Origin: Flavobacterium panici
Lineage (GTDB): Bacteria > Bacteroidota > Bacteroidia > Flavobacteriales > Flavobacteriaceae
Assembly (NCBI RefSeq): GCF_903819335.1
Contig: NZ_CAIJDE010000032.1
Coordinates: 1 to 64,000, forward strand
DNA: 64,000 nucleotides
Direction: 5' to 3'
The notes beneath the pieces were generated by a model. The model was not told where the DNA came from. It ran no database searches and was given only the letters and a program-made list of their open reading frames with translations. The position numbers and the translations under genes were made by a program. Positions 46,501 to 52,548 of the stretch are shown piece by piece. Position 1 is the stretch's first letter, and every line of letters begins with the position of its first letter.

Positions 46501-46905
46501 TTTCTCCAACAATCCCGGATCAACACGACGATGTTCAATAGCTTCAAAAACCTGTTTCCCTTTATTTTTATTAACCGGAACAGCTTCTCTCATTTTTCCA
46601 TTGATATCAATGGCATATCTTGAAACCGAAACATTTTCCGGCAGCGGAAAAATAAGTTCTGCTTCCATCTGTCGAGTTCCAGAATTAAAAAAATGCATTT
46701 CGGCAGTGGTGTAAGCAATATTCCCAACAACTTTTACATTGACTAAAAGTTTGTTCATTCTCACTTTTTCAGGATCATCACCTTTAACATTTAGTTCAGG
46801 GCTTTGTGCAAAAGTTTTTGTTCCTAAAAACAGTACAAAACAAAATAACAATTTGAAGTTAACTTGAAACATTGCTGGCATAAAAACAGTGGTTTTAGAT
46901 TTCAT
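43543..46905 (-). CDS. chimeric VIT/VWA protein with TonB-linker-like segment, plug-like domain, TPR and DUF2135
   Basis: The ATG at 46905 (1120 residues) is chosen because it gives a clean signal peptide (LLFCFVLFLGTKTFAQ); an in-frame start at 46983 is rejected. Domains: VIT (about 40-170); a VWA-like region with SIGLIWDNSLSCQNRD and YLFFTDG; a Pro-rich stretch (about 615-625); a segment ETIKGDPDAVLT nearly identical to TonB of this genome; a SusC-type plug (about 755-812: KPLIIVDGQFYEGE, IDTIDVLKDASRIAAYGSRG, GVIIITTKK); helical TPR-like repeats (about 835-955); and a C-terminal DUF2135 (about 1000-1115: WNQMDVDLDLHVIEP). No receptor barrel follows the plug. Function unknown; a surface or periplasmic adaptor is inferred. 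Confidence 0.8.
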   Translation of the reverse strand: MKSKTTVFMPAMFQVNFKLLFCFVLFLGTKTFAQSPELNVKGDDPEKVRMNKLLVNVKVVGNIAYTTAEMHFFNSGTRQMEAELIFPLPENVSVSRYAIDINGKMREAVPVNKNKGKQVFEAIEHRRVDPGLLEKVDGNNFRTRIHPLMPNGERTVIIGYEEELSAFDKDNLAYQLVSRFPKKLDQFEINVSVLGTSTAPTVTENSGNEIVFSKWNQAFQASVKKENYQPAEKIVLKIPIQQSIPSVLMQDVGGQHYFYGNTFIEGNKTVKKIPASIGLIWDNSLSCQNRDLKKELNLLNAYFQKIKNTKVTLYFLNYSFDKQQEYIVSNGNWDALKTVLEKTKYDGGTRFSQLNFTGQDEYLFFTDGLSSLSENLLPKTKKTIYTITSSVSADFAFLNYSAMQTGGNFINLNQINTEIALDKLTNTNLKFLGIKENLTVTDLFPIEGTSVLGNFSFSGISLNPKNEITLLFGYNNEAVLERKITLDGAIQNTNDVNIEKLWAQKKIANLDFEYAKNADEIELLGKKYGIITKNTSLIVLEDIRDYISYDIIPPTELRAEFDRIKKQEYDTNLAQQKSNWDNIESYFNGLDSWWKKNIKYKGQKIASKYKHKGQVQVPPPPPPPGARGRDGDITIGTETIKGDPDAVLTIDEPVGAGSAAEMVIEEDNNVIQTSPASSAPKANQVKFVAPTVTEIKDKKVGSEVIQRETNAAKLEETVVVGYGTQKKSDVVGAISEDISKNKYIPQDSNLDQGYLAGDSKKPLIIVDGQFYEGEFTDLKSDDIDTIDVLKDASRIAAYGSRGANGVIIITTKKQSSNSGVVQTKSWNPDRLYLKALAKAPKEKQYDLYFELRKAQERNPSFYFDVAHFFYNQGDVKKALLIISNIADLGLENHQLYKTLTYTLRQWKDYNDAVFTAKQVAKWREHEPQSLRDYALTLEDAGKYQEAFDQLIKALEVNYYGEMDGQYEGVEDIILMDINRLMAEHSGLKTGKLDKKYTTKKPVDIRIIMNWNQMDVDLDLHVIEPTNEECYYSHTSTQIGGRFSKDFTEGYGPEQYIIRNAVKGKYQIKTNYFGETELTENGPATIMVEIYTTKAGKISRTLKTIQLGKVKENEVLAEIIW

Positions 46906-47026
46906 AACGTGAAAGTTAAGGTTGTATATTGATATAGAGAATAAAAAACATCCAAAGGTTGGGAGGATAATACTTATTTCCAAAAAAAATCTCCAAAGCC
47001 TTACGACAATGGAGATTATAAAATTT

Positions 47027-47114
47027 AACCATATAAGTGATATAAGAAAATCTAATAATTGGATTTACAAAAATCAAATAAAACTTATAACACTTATATA
47101 ACTTATATGGTTTT
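47027..47114. repeat. dyad element copy 3
   Basis: AACCATATAAGTGATATAAG (from 47027) is opposed to CTTATATAACTTATATGGTT (ending at 47112). It lies after the stop of the DAHP synthase gene (47123) and before the start of the VIT-protein gene. Confidence 0.75.
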
Positions 47115-47122
47115 AGAAAAAA

Positions 47123-48205
47123 TTATGCGTTGAAAATCTTCTCTTGGTGACCAATACTTTCCTGGTGAATTGCTTTGAACATTCTCAAAACAAACTCCTC
47201 AGTAAGACCTTTTTTCTCACCTTCTAAAATCATTTTTCCTAAGATTTCGTTCCAACGGTTGTTTTGAAGAATTGCAACGTTTGCATCTTTTTTCACCTGA
47301 CCAATTTCGTCAGCTACTTTCATACGTTTTCCTAACAATTCTAATAAGTTAGCATCAAGAACGTCGATGTTAGCTCTTAGTTTAGTCATTTTTTGGCTGT
47401 ACTCATCTGTAGTATCATCCGTTTTTCTGATCGTCAAATCTTTGATGATTTGTTTCAAAGCATCTGGAGTAACTTGTTGCGAAGCATCAGACCAAGCGTT
47501 GTCCGGATCGAAGTGCGTTTCGATAATCATACCATCGTAGTTCAAATCTAAAGCTTCTTGCGTTACTTCAAAAATCATTTTACGATCTCCGGTAATATGA
47601 GATGGATCGATGATTAATGGTAAATCAGGGAATTTATTTTGTAATTCGATAGCGATCTGCCATTCTGGAATGTTTCTGTATTTTGTTTTTTCGTAAGTAG
47701 AGAAACCTCTGTGAATAACTCCTAATTTCTCGATTCCAGCCATGTGTAAACGCTCAACACCACCTAACCATAAAGCTAAATCCGGGTTTACAGGGTTTTT
47801 AACCAAAACGATTTTATCAGTTCCTTTTAAAGTATCAGCAATTTCCTGAACTGCGAATGGATTTGCAGTTGTACGGGCACCAACCCATAATACGTCGATA
47901 TCATGCTCTAAAGCCAGTTTACAGTGAGCCGCAGTTGCAACTTCAGTTCCCATTAATAAACCAGTTTCAGCTTTTGCTTTTTGTAACCATTTTAATCCAA
48001 TTTCTCCAACACCTTCAAATCCTCCCGGACGCGTTCTTGGTTTCCAGATTCCTGCTCTGAATACACTAACTTTTGAATCTTTTAATTCGTGAGCAATTTT
48101 CAATACTTGATCTTCTGTTTCTGCACTACATGGTCCAGCTATCACAAGTGGGTGATTTAAATTGAAATCTTCTAACCACTTTCTCATTTCTTTTTTATTT
48201 TCCAT
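47123..48205 (-). CDS. bifunctional DAHP synthase/chorismate mutase (AroQ type)
   Basis: A 360-residue fusion. The DAHP synthase type I-beta core (about 1-265) has LVIAGPCSAETEDQVL (about 20-35), FRAGIWKPRTRPGGFEGVG (about 49-67) and LPLIIDPSHITGDRKM. A C-terminal AroQ chorismate mutase (about 275-355) has MTKLRANIDVLDANLLELLGKRM. It catalyses the first shikimate step and the first Phe/Tyr-specific step. It is the last gene of the pheA-led operon, 13 bp after tyrA. Confidence 0.95.
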   Translation of the reverse strand: MENKKEMRKWLEDFNLNHPLVIAGPCSAETEDQVLKIAHELKDSKVSVFRAGIWKPRTRPGGFEGVGEIGLKWLQKAKAETGLLMGTEVATAAHCKLALEHDIDVLWVGARTTANPFAVQEIADTLKGTDKIVLVKNPVNPDLALWLGGVERLHMAGIEKLGVIHRGFSTYEKTKYRNIPEWQIAIELQNKFPDLPLIIDPSHITGDRKMIFEVTQEALDLNYDGMIIETHFDPDNAWSDASQQVTPDALKQIIKDLTIRKTDDTTDEYSQKMTKLRANIDVLDANLLELLGKRMKVADEIGQVKKDANVAILQNNRWNEILGKMILEGEKKGLTEEFVLRMFKAIHQESIGHQEKIFNA

Positions 48206-48218
48206 CTTAATTTATAGT

Positions 48219-49076
48219 TTACTTTTTAATTGTTAATCCGTTTAATATCTCTTTTATTTTATTTGTGCTTTCCATTTCTTCAAAAATGGCGTTGTAATTT
48301 TCATCTTTCAACAAATCCCTAAACCGACTGAGATTTGAAATATATTCTTCCAATGTTTCCAAAACGTGTTCTTTGTTCTGCTTAAAAATTGGTGTCCACA
48401 TTGCGGGAGAACTTTTTGCTAAACGAACGGTGCTTTCAAATCCACTTCCCGCCATGTCAAAAATATCCTGTTCGTCTTTTTCCTTATTCATAACCGTTTT
48501 ACCCAGCATAAACGAACTAATGTGTGACAAATGCGAAACGTAAGCAATGTGTTTGTCGTGCGAAGTTGGGTCCATATATCGAATCCTCATTCCTATTTCG
48601 CTGAAAAGCTTTAATGCTTTTTCCTGCAATTTAAAAGTGGTTTTTTCCACTTCGCAAATAATGTTTGTTTTTCCTTTAAACAAACCTTTTATCGCCGCCG
48701 AAGGTCCTGAAAACTCCGTTCCCGCTATCGGATGCGTAGCAATAAAATTTCTTCTTTTCGGATGACTTGCTACTGCTTCGCAAATTGGCTTTTTAGTCGA
48801 ACCTACCTCAAAAACAATTGTTTTATCTCCAACCGAATCCAGAACTTTAGGCAAAACCGTCAGTGCGACATCAACCGGAACTGAAACGATTACAAAATCG
48901 GCTTCTGCCAAATCTTCAAAACTTCCTGCTTCGTCGATAACTCCTAGATCAATGGCTTCCTGCAAGTGTTTTTCGTTGCTGTCGATTCCAAAAATTGTCG
49001 AATCAGGATGTTGGTCTTTGATGTCCAGCACCATCGAACCGCCTATTAATCCTATTCCTATTACGTATACTTTCAT
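48219..49076 (-). CDS. tyrA: prephenate dehydrogenase
   Basis: A 285-residue NAD(P)-dependent enzyme of tyrosine synthesis. The Rossmann motif is VIGIGLIGGSMVLDIK (about 4-19). The catalytic region includes RRNFIATHPIAGTEFSGPSAA (about 108-128) and AYVSHLSHISSFMLG (about 184-198). It lies third in the Phe/Tyr operon and has a repeat-containing gap of 136 bp upstream. Confidence 0.93.
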   Translation of the reverse strand: MKVYVIGIGLIGGSMVLDIKDQHPDSTIFGIDSNEKHLQEAIDLGVIDEAGSFEDLAEADFVIVSVPVDVALTVLPKVLDSVGDKTIVFEVGSTKKPICEAVASHPKRRNFIATHPIAGTEFSGPSAAIKGLFKGKTNIICEVEKTTFKLQEKALKLFSEIGMRIRYMDPTSHDKHIAYVSHLSHISSFMLGKTVMNKEKDEQDIFDMAGSGFESTVRLAKSSPAMWTPIFKQNKEHVLETLEEYISNLSRFRDLLKDENYNAIFEEMESTNKIKEILNGLTIKK

Positions 49077-49112
49077 ACTATTTCTTTAATTTCCAAATCT
49101 TGATTTTTTATT

Positions 49113-49180
49113 TGTCACCCTGAGCGAAGTCGAAGGGCTTTCCAATTGGAACGTGGGCTTCGACTTCGCTCAGCCTGACA
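49113..49180. repeat. inverted repeat TCACCCTGAGCGAAGTCGAAG
   Basis: TGTCACCCTGAGCGAAGTCG (from 49113) faces CGACTTCGCTCAGCCTGACA (to 49180), with 17 bp between the arms. Single arms occur near 50422-50450 and 1291-1319. It lies between the aminotransferase and tyrA genes without breaking their operon direction. Confidence 0.8.
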
Positions 49181-49212
49181 ATCTAAAATCTAAAATCTGA
49201 TATCTAAAATTT

Positions 49213-50358
49213 TCAAAATCGATCTATCGCTTCTTGTACTTTTTCCTCTTTTACACACAATGAGAATCTGATATATCCTTCACCATTGCTTCCGAAGATT
49301 GTTCCCGGTGTAATGAAAATATGTTTCTCGTATAATATTTCGTCAATGAACTTTTCTGCTGATTCTATTCCTTCCGGCAATTTTGCCCAGACAAAAAGCC
49401 CAACTCCTTCTTTATACACTTTACAGCCTAATTTTTCTGCCAGTTTTTCTGTTAATTCTCTTCGGCGTCTGTAAATTTTGTTTTGATCTTCGAACCATGA
49501 TTTATCACATTTTAAAGCGGCGATTGCACCTTTCTGAATTCCGTAGAACATTCCGCTGTCCATGTTGCTTTTTACTTTGAGGACTGCATCGATAATTTCA
49601 GGATTTCCTAAAACCATTCCTACTCTCCAGCCGGCCATATTGAAGGTTTTGCTTAATGAATTTAATTCTAAAGCCACATCTTTTGCACCTTCAACCTGCA
49701 ATAAACTCATTGGGTTATCATTCAAAACAAAACTATACGGATTGTCGTTGATCAATAATATATTGTGTTTTTTAGCAAAAGCAACCAATTTTTCAAATAA
49801 CACTAAACTTCCTCTCGCTCCTGTTGGCATGTGCGGATATCCCAGCCACATAATTTTTACTTTCGAAAGATCTAATTTTTCTAAAGCTTCAAAATCCGGT
49901 TCCCATCCATTTTCTTCTTTCAAATCATAATAAACCGGAACTGCCTGTACTAAATTAGTTACCGAAGTATAAGTTGGATAACCCGGATTTGGAATTAAAA
50001 CGTGATCACCTTCATTTAAAAAGGCTAACGAAATGTGCATAATTCCTTCTTTTGAACCCATAAGAGGTAAAATCTCATTATTTGGATTCAACTCAACACC
50101 AAACTGATCTTTATAAAAATCTGCCATCGCCTGCCTCATTTCCGGTAATCCCTGATAGCTTTGATAACCATGTCCGTTTTCGTCTTGAATTGCCGCAGCG
50201 ACTGCTTCAATTACTGCTTTTGACGGACTCAAATCAGGGCTTCCGATTCCCATATTGATGATCGATTTTCCTTCAGACATAAGTTGACGAACTTCTCTCA
50301 ATTTTGAGGAGAAGTAGTATTCTTCAACTGTATCTAATCTTTTTGCTGTTGTAATCAT
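49213..50358 (-). CDS. PLP-dependent aminotransferase of aromatic amino-acid synthesis
   Basis: A 381-residue class I/II aminotransferase. The PLP lysine lies in ELNSLSKTFNMAGWRVGM (about 231-248). Other hallmarks are GIGSPDLSPS (about 37-46), IPNPGYPTYTSVT (about 124-136) and the C-terminal YIRFSLC with the substrate-carboxylate Arg. By position between pheA and tyrA it is the likely donor of the amino group to phenylpyruvate and hydroxyphenylpyruvate. Broader aspartate- or methionine-linked activity cannot be excluded. Confidence 0.9.
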   Translation of the reverse strand: MITTAKRLDTVEEYYFSSKLREVRQLMSEGKSIINMGIGSPDLSPSKAVIEAVAAAIQDENGHGYQSYQGLPEMRQAMADFYKDQFGVELNPNNEILPLMGSKEGIMHISLAFLNEGDHVLIPNPGYPTYTSVTNLVQAVPVYYDLKEENGWEPDFEALEKLDLSKVKIMWLGYPHMPTGARGSLVLFEKLVAFAKKHNILLINDNPYSFVLNDNPMSLLQVEGAKDVALELNSLSKTFNMAGWRVGMVLGNPEIIDAVLKVKSNMDSGMFYGIQKGAIAALKCDKSWFEDQNKIYRRRRELTEKLAEKLGCKVYKEGVGLFVWAKLPEGIESAEKFIDEILYEKHIFITPGTIFGSNGEGYIRFSLCVKEEKVQEAIDRF

Positions 50359-50503
50359 TTTTTTTATTGCTTTAGGCTTTAAGCTGTATGCTTTAGGCTC
50401 TTTTTTAACTTTCTAACTTTGTGGGCTTCGACTTCGCTCAGCCTGACAATTTATTATTTCAACCCTTTGGAATTTGGAATTTAAAAAAATTGGTATTTCC
50501 TTT

Positions 50504-51331
50504 TTAAGGCCTTGTATTTTTATATTCTCCCAGAACTTTAAAATATTCTGCCATAATATTTAATAACGTTTTGGCTTTTGCAAAATCTTCATATTTCTCA
50601 AATGTCACGTCTACGAAGAATGAATATTTCCAAGGTGTTTCAATTTTTGGAAGCGACTGGATTTTTGTCAAATTCAGTTTGCAGTCACTCATTACATTTA
50701 AAACTGCTGCCAAGCTTCCTCTTTTATGATCTAATTCAAATTTGATTGATGCTCTGTTGATTTCGCTTTCAGGCAAAAATGAATTTTGCTTTTTAATGAT
50801 TACGAAACGTGTCATATTGTTTTTTATCGTTTGAATTGATGATGCAATAATATCCAGATCGTACATTTCAGAAGCTGTTACACTTGCAATTGCAGCAATT
50901 CCTCTTAACTGTTTTTCCTGAATTCTTCTAGCTGTTTCGGCTGTATCTTTATCCTCGATCAATTTAATATTTGGATATTGTTTCAGGAAATCCATACACT
51001 GCAAAAGCGCCATCGGATGTGAATGAACTTCTTTTATATCTTCAATTTTCTGACCTTTTAAAGCCATTAAATTCTGCTGAATGTTTAAATAATGCTCTCC
51101 AATAATGTGCAAATTATTCTTGTCGATCAAAGCATAATTCGGAATAATTGGACCTGCAATTGAATTTTCGATTGCCATAACCGCCTGATCTGATTTTCCG
51201 GCAATAAGGCTGTCGATCAATTCTTCAAAAGACAAACATTCATCAATATCCACATTTTCAGAGAAATACTCCTTCACAACCTGATGATGAAAAGATCCTT
51301 TAATACCTTGTATTGCAATTTTCGTTGTCAT
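50504..51331 (-). CDS. pheA: prephenate dehydratase
   Basis: A 275-residue PDT enzyme forming phenylpyruvate. It has the catalytic domain (about 4-180; IQGIKGSFHHQVVKEYF, VMAIENSIAGPIIPNY, HSHPMALLQC, DTAETARRI, and MTRFVII) and a C-terminal ACT domain (about 195-270; HKRGSLAAVLNVMSDCKLNLTKIQSLP) that normally binds Phe for feedback control. It has no chorismate mutase domain; that activity is on the DAHP synthase fusion of the same operon. It directly follows the attenuator. Confidence 0.95.
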   Translation of the reverse strand: MTTKIAIQGIKGSFHHQVVKEYFSENVDIDECLSFEELIDSLIAGKSDQAVMAIENSIAGPIIPNYALIDKNNLHIIGEHYLNIQQNLMALKGQKIEDIKEVHSHPMALLQCMDFLKQYPNIKLIEDKDTAETARRIQEKQLRGIAAIASVTASEMYDLDIIASSIQTIKNNMTRFVIIKKQNSFLPESEINRASIKFELDHKRGSLAAVLNVMSDCKLNLTKIQSLPKIETPWKYSFFVDVTFEKYEDFAKAKTLLNIMAEYFKVLGEYKNTRP

Positions 51332-51344
51332 ATATTCAAAAAAA

Positions 51345-51366
51345 AATCCTGATTTGCATCAGGATT
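51345..51366 (-). terminator. attenuator terminator before pheA
   Basis: On the minus strand AATCCTGAT pairs with ATCAGGATT around a GCAA tetraloop (9 bp), followed by a long U-tract, and ending about 14 bp before the pheA ATG. The 5' half (51369-51360) can instead pair with TCAGGATTGT in the leader peptide frame. Confidence 0.88.
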
Positions 51367-51424
51367 GTATATTAGTTTTATTTGTCTTAGAAATATTTCT
51401 CAAATAACCATAGCACAATCCTGA
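51360..51424 (-). promoter_or_regulatory. antiterminator pairing of the pheA attenuator
   Basis: TCAGGATTGT (51424-51415) is perfectly complementary to ACAATCCTGA (51369-51360) over 10 bp, in competition with the 9-bp terminator. Stalling at the Phe codons leaves the first strand free, favouring read-through. Full translation to the stop covers it and favours termination. Confidence 0.85.
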
Positions 51425-51480
51425 CTTCTACTAAAGAAGAAATAAAAACTGTTGCTAAAATAAAAACGGTTAGTTGCCAT
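51400..51480 (-). CDS. phenylalanine-rich leader peptide of the pheA operon
   Basis: A 26-codon frame, MATNRFYFSNSFYFFFSRSQ followed by DCAMVI and a TGA stop. Six of 26 residues are Phe (positions 6, 8, 12, 14-16), plus two Tyr, with the Phe codons ahead of the antiterminator strand. Its SQDC codons (51424-51415) are the 5' strand of the antiterminator, which is exactly what ribosome-mediated attenuation needs. The frame is too short for routine gene calling. It is placed by a promoter upstream and by the structure downstream. Confidence 0.85.
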   Translation of the reverse strand: MATNRFYFSNSFYFFFSRSQDCAMVI

Positions 51481-51509
51481 TTTGTTTGTGTTATTTTGTA
51501 AATTCTCTG

Positions 51510-51540
51510 CGAATGTATAAATTATTTTTACTGCACCAAA
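51510..51540 (-). promoter_or_regulatory. promoter of the pheA leader
   Basis: Minus-strand TTTG (51540-51537), 19-nt spacer, TACATTCG (51517-51510), one mismatch from TAnnTTTG. The predicted start is about 51503, giving a leader of roughly 170 nt. No gene is seen between this and the toxin gene. Confidence 0.55.
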
Positions 51541-51683
51541 AAAAATATTGCATTTTATGAAACAAAAAGGGATTTCTTAACAAATTTAAGCTGATTTGTA
51601 TGATAATATAAAAATATGGGCTTAAAATGAGATATTTACAATGGGATTTTCTATGGGGCTAAGATGCTAAGTTCTGAAATTTT

Positions 51684-51983
51684 TTACAGCCCTAACCTTT
51701 TAGACCAATTTTTAGGAGAACGAGAAGTGTGAAAAATACCAATTACAAATATTTGATCTTTTTCTACTAGATAATGAATTCCATAAGGGAATCTTGAAAT
51801 AAAATGCATTCTTATATTTTTATACTTCTTTTGAAATAAATCAGGATTTCTTGAAATAGAATCAATTCCTGCTTCTAAACAAAGTTCAAAATCATAAGAA
51901 AGCCCAATTCTTTGCTCTTCATACCAAAGAACAATATCTTCGATATCAAATAAAGCTTCTTTTACAAAATGAAGTTTATACAC
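51684..51983 (-). CDS. RelE/ParE-family toxin
   Basis: A 99-residue toxin of the RelE/ParE superfamily. The typical fold is visible: LHFVKEALFDIEDIVLWYEEQ (N-terminal helix-hairpin), a central Arg/Lys-rich strand region (KKYKNIRMHFISRFPYGIHYLV), and a C-terminal VIGIFHTSRSPKNW. Whether it cuts mRNA or inhibits gyrase is not visible. It lies directly after its antitoxin gene with no gap. Confidence 0.9.
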   Translation of the reverse strand: MYKLHFVKEALFDIEDIVLWYEEQRIGLSYDFELCLEAGIDSISRNPDLFQKKYKNIRMHFISRFPYGIHYLVEKDQIFVIGIFHTSRSPKNWSKRLGL

Positions 51984-52190
51984 TTATCGCAAAGATTTTA
52001 AATGAGCTTTAACCTCATCCCAAGAATATAATTCTGTTTTTCCTTCTTCTAAATTTTGTATACGAATATCTAATTCCCTTTTTACGTCATCAGAAATTTC
52101 CAAATCTTCTTTAGAAACACTGTCCCACAACTGCTCTGCTAAAACAATTTTTTCAGCATTACTATACTTAGATAGATTTTTGATTTGCAT
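51984..52190 (-). CDS. antitoxin of a RelE/ParE module (addiction-module component family)
   Basis: A 68-residue acidic protein resembling the 'unstable antitoxin' family (AEKIVLAEQLWDSVSKEDLEISDDVKRELDIRI). It precedes the toxin, so the antitoxin is made first. No classical DNA-binding fold is visible in this short sequence. A TAnnTTTG element lies at 52221-52228. Confidence 0.88.
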   Translation of the reverse strand: MQIKNLSKYSNAEKIVLAEQLWDSVSKEDLEISDDVKRELDIRIQNLEEGKTELYSWDEVKAHLKSLR

Positions 52191-52220
52191 ATTATCAGTA
52201 TTTCTAGTATTATAATGTTA

Positions 52221-52228
52221 CAAATTTA
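52221..52228 (-). promoter_or_regulatory. -7 promoter element of the toxin-antitoxin pair
   Basis: The minus strand reads TAAATTTG, about 31 bp before the antitoxin ATG. No good -33 match is seen. Confidence 0.42.
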
Positions 52229-52238
52229 ATCAAATTAA

Positions 52239-52463
52239 TTAACTTAAAAGTCTACAATTTACACCAAATCTATCCGCCTCTTCAAGAAATTCCCTAGCCA
52301 CATTTTCATCTTCAATTTCTAAAATTATTATCTGATCTTCTAAAAGCATATCAGCATTTGTTTTAGATTCAAGTAAAGACAAACCAAGCTTTTCATATTG
52401 CAATTTAGTGAGAGATACCACCTGTAATCCGTATCTCCAACTTTCCATTATTACTTTTGCCAT
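52239..52463 (-). CDS. small protein of unknown function
   Basis: A 74-residue soluble protein (AKVIMESWRYGLQVVSLTKLQYEKLGLSLLES... VAREFLEEADRFGVNCRLLS). It has predicted alternating helices and strands and many Glu residues. I recognise no family. It lies between nrdA and the toxin-antitoxin pair with the nrdA terminator upstream, and the antitoxin promoter begins 11 bp before its stop codon. Confidence 0.6.
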   Translation of the reverse strand: MAKVIMESWRYGLQVVSLTKLQYEKLGLSLLESKTNADMLLEDQIIILEIEDENVAREFLEEADRFGVNCRLLS

Positions 52464-52479
52464 AAAATTTTTATATTAA

Positions 52480-52510
52480 AAAAGCAGTTATCATTACAAT
52501 AACTGCTTTT
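52480..52510 (-). terminator. terminator of nrdA
   Basis: AAAAGCAGTTA pairs with TAACTGCTTTT (9-nt loop), with a T-tract on the minus strand, 39 bp beyond the nrdA stop. Confidence 0.82.
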
Positions 52511-52548
52511 CATATAATTAAAAATCTCAGATCTACAATCTAAAATTA

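Noticed and set aside
43543-46983. Longest version of the VIT protein starting at 46983
   Set aside because: The signal peptide is correctly placed only from the ATG at 46905.
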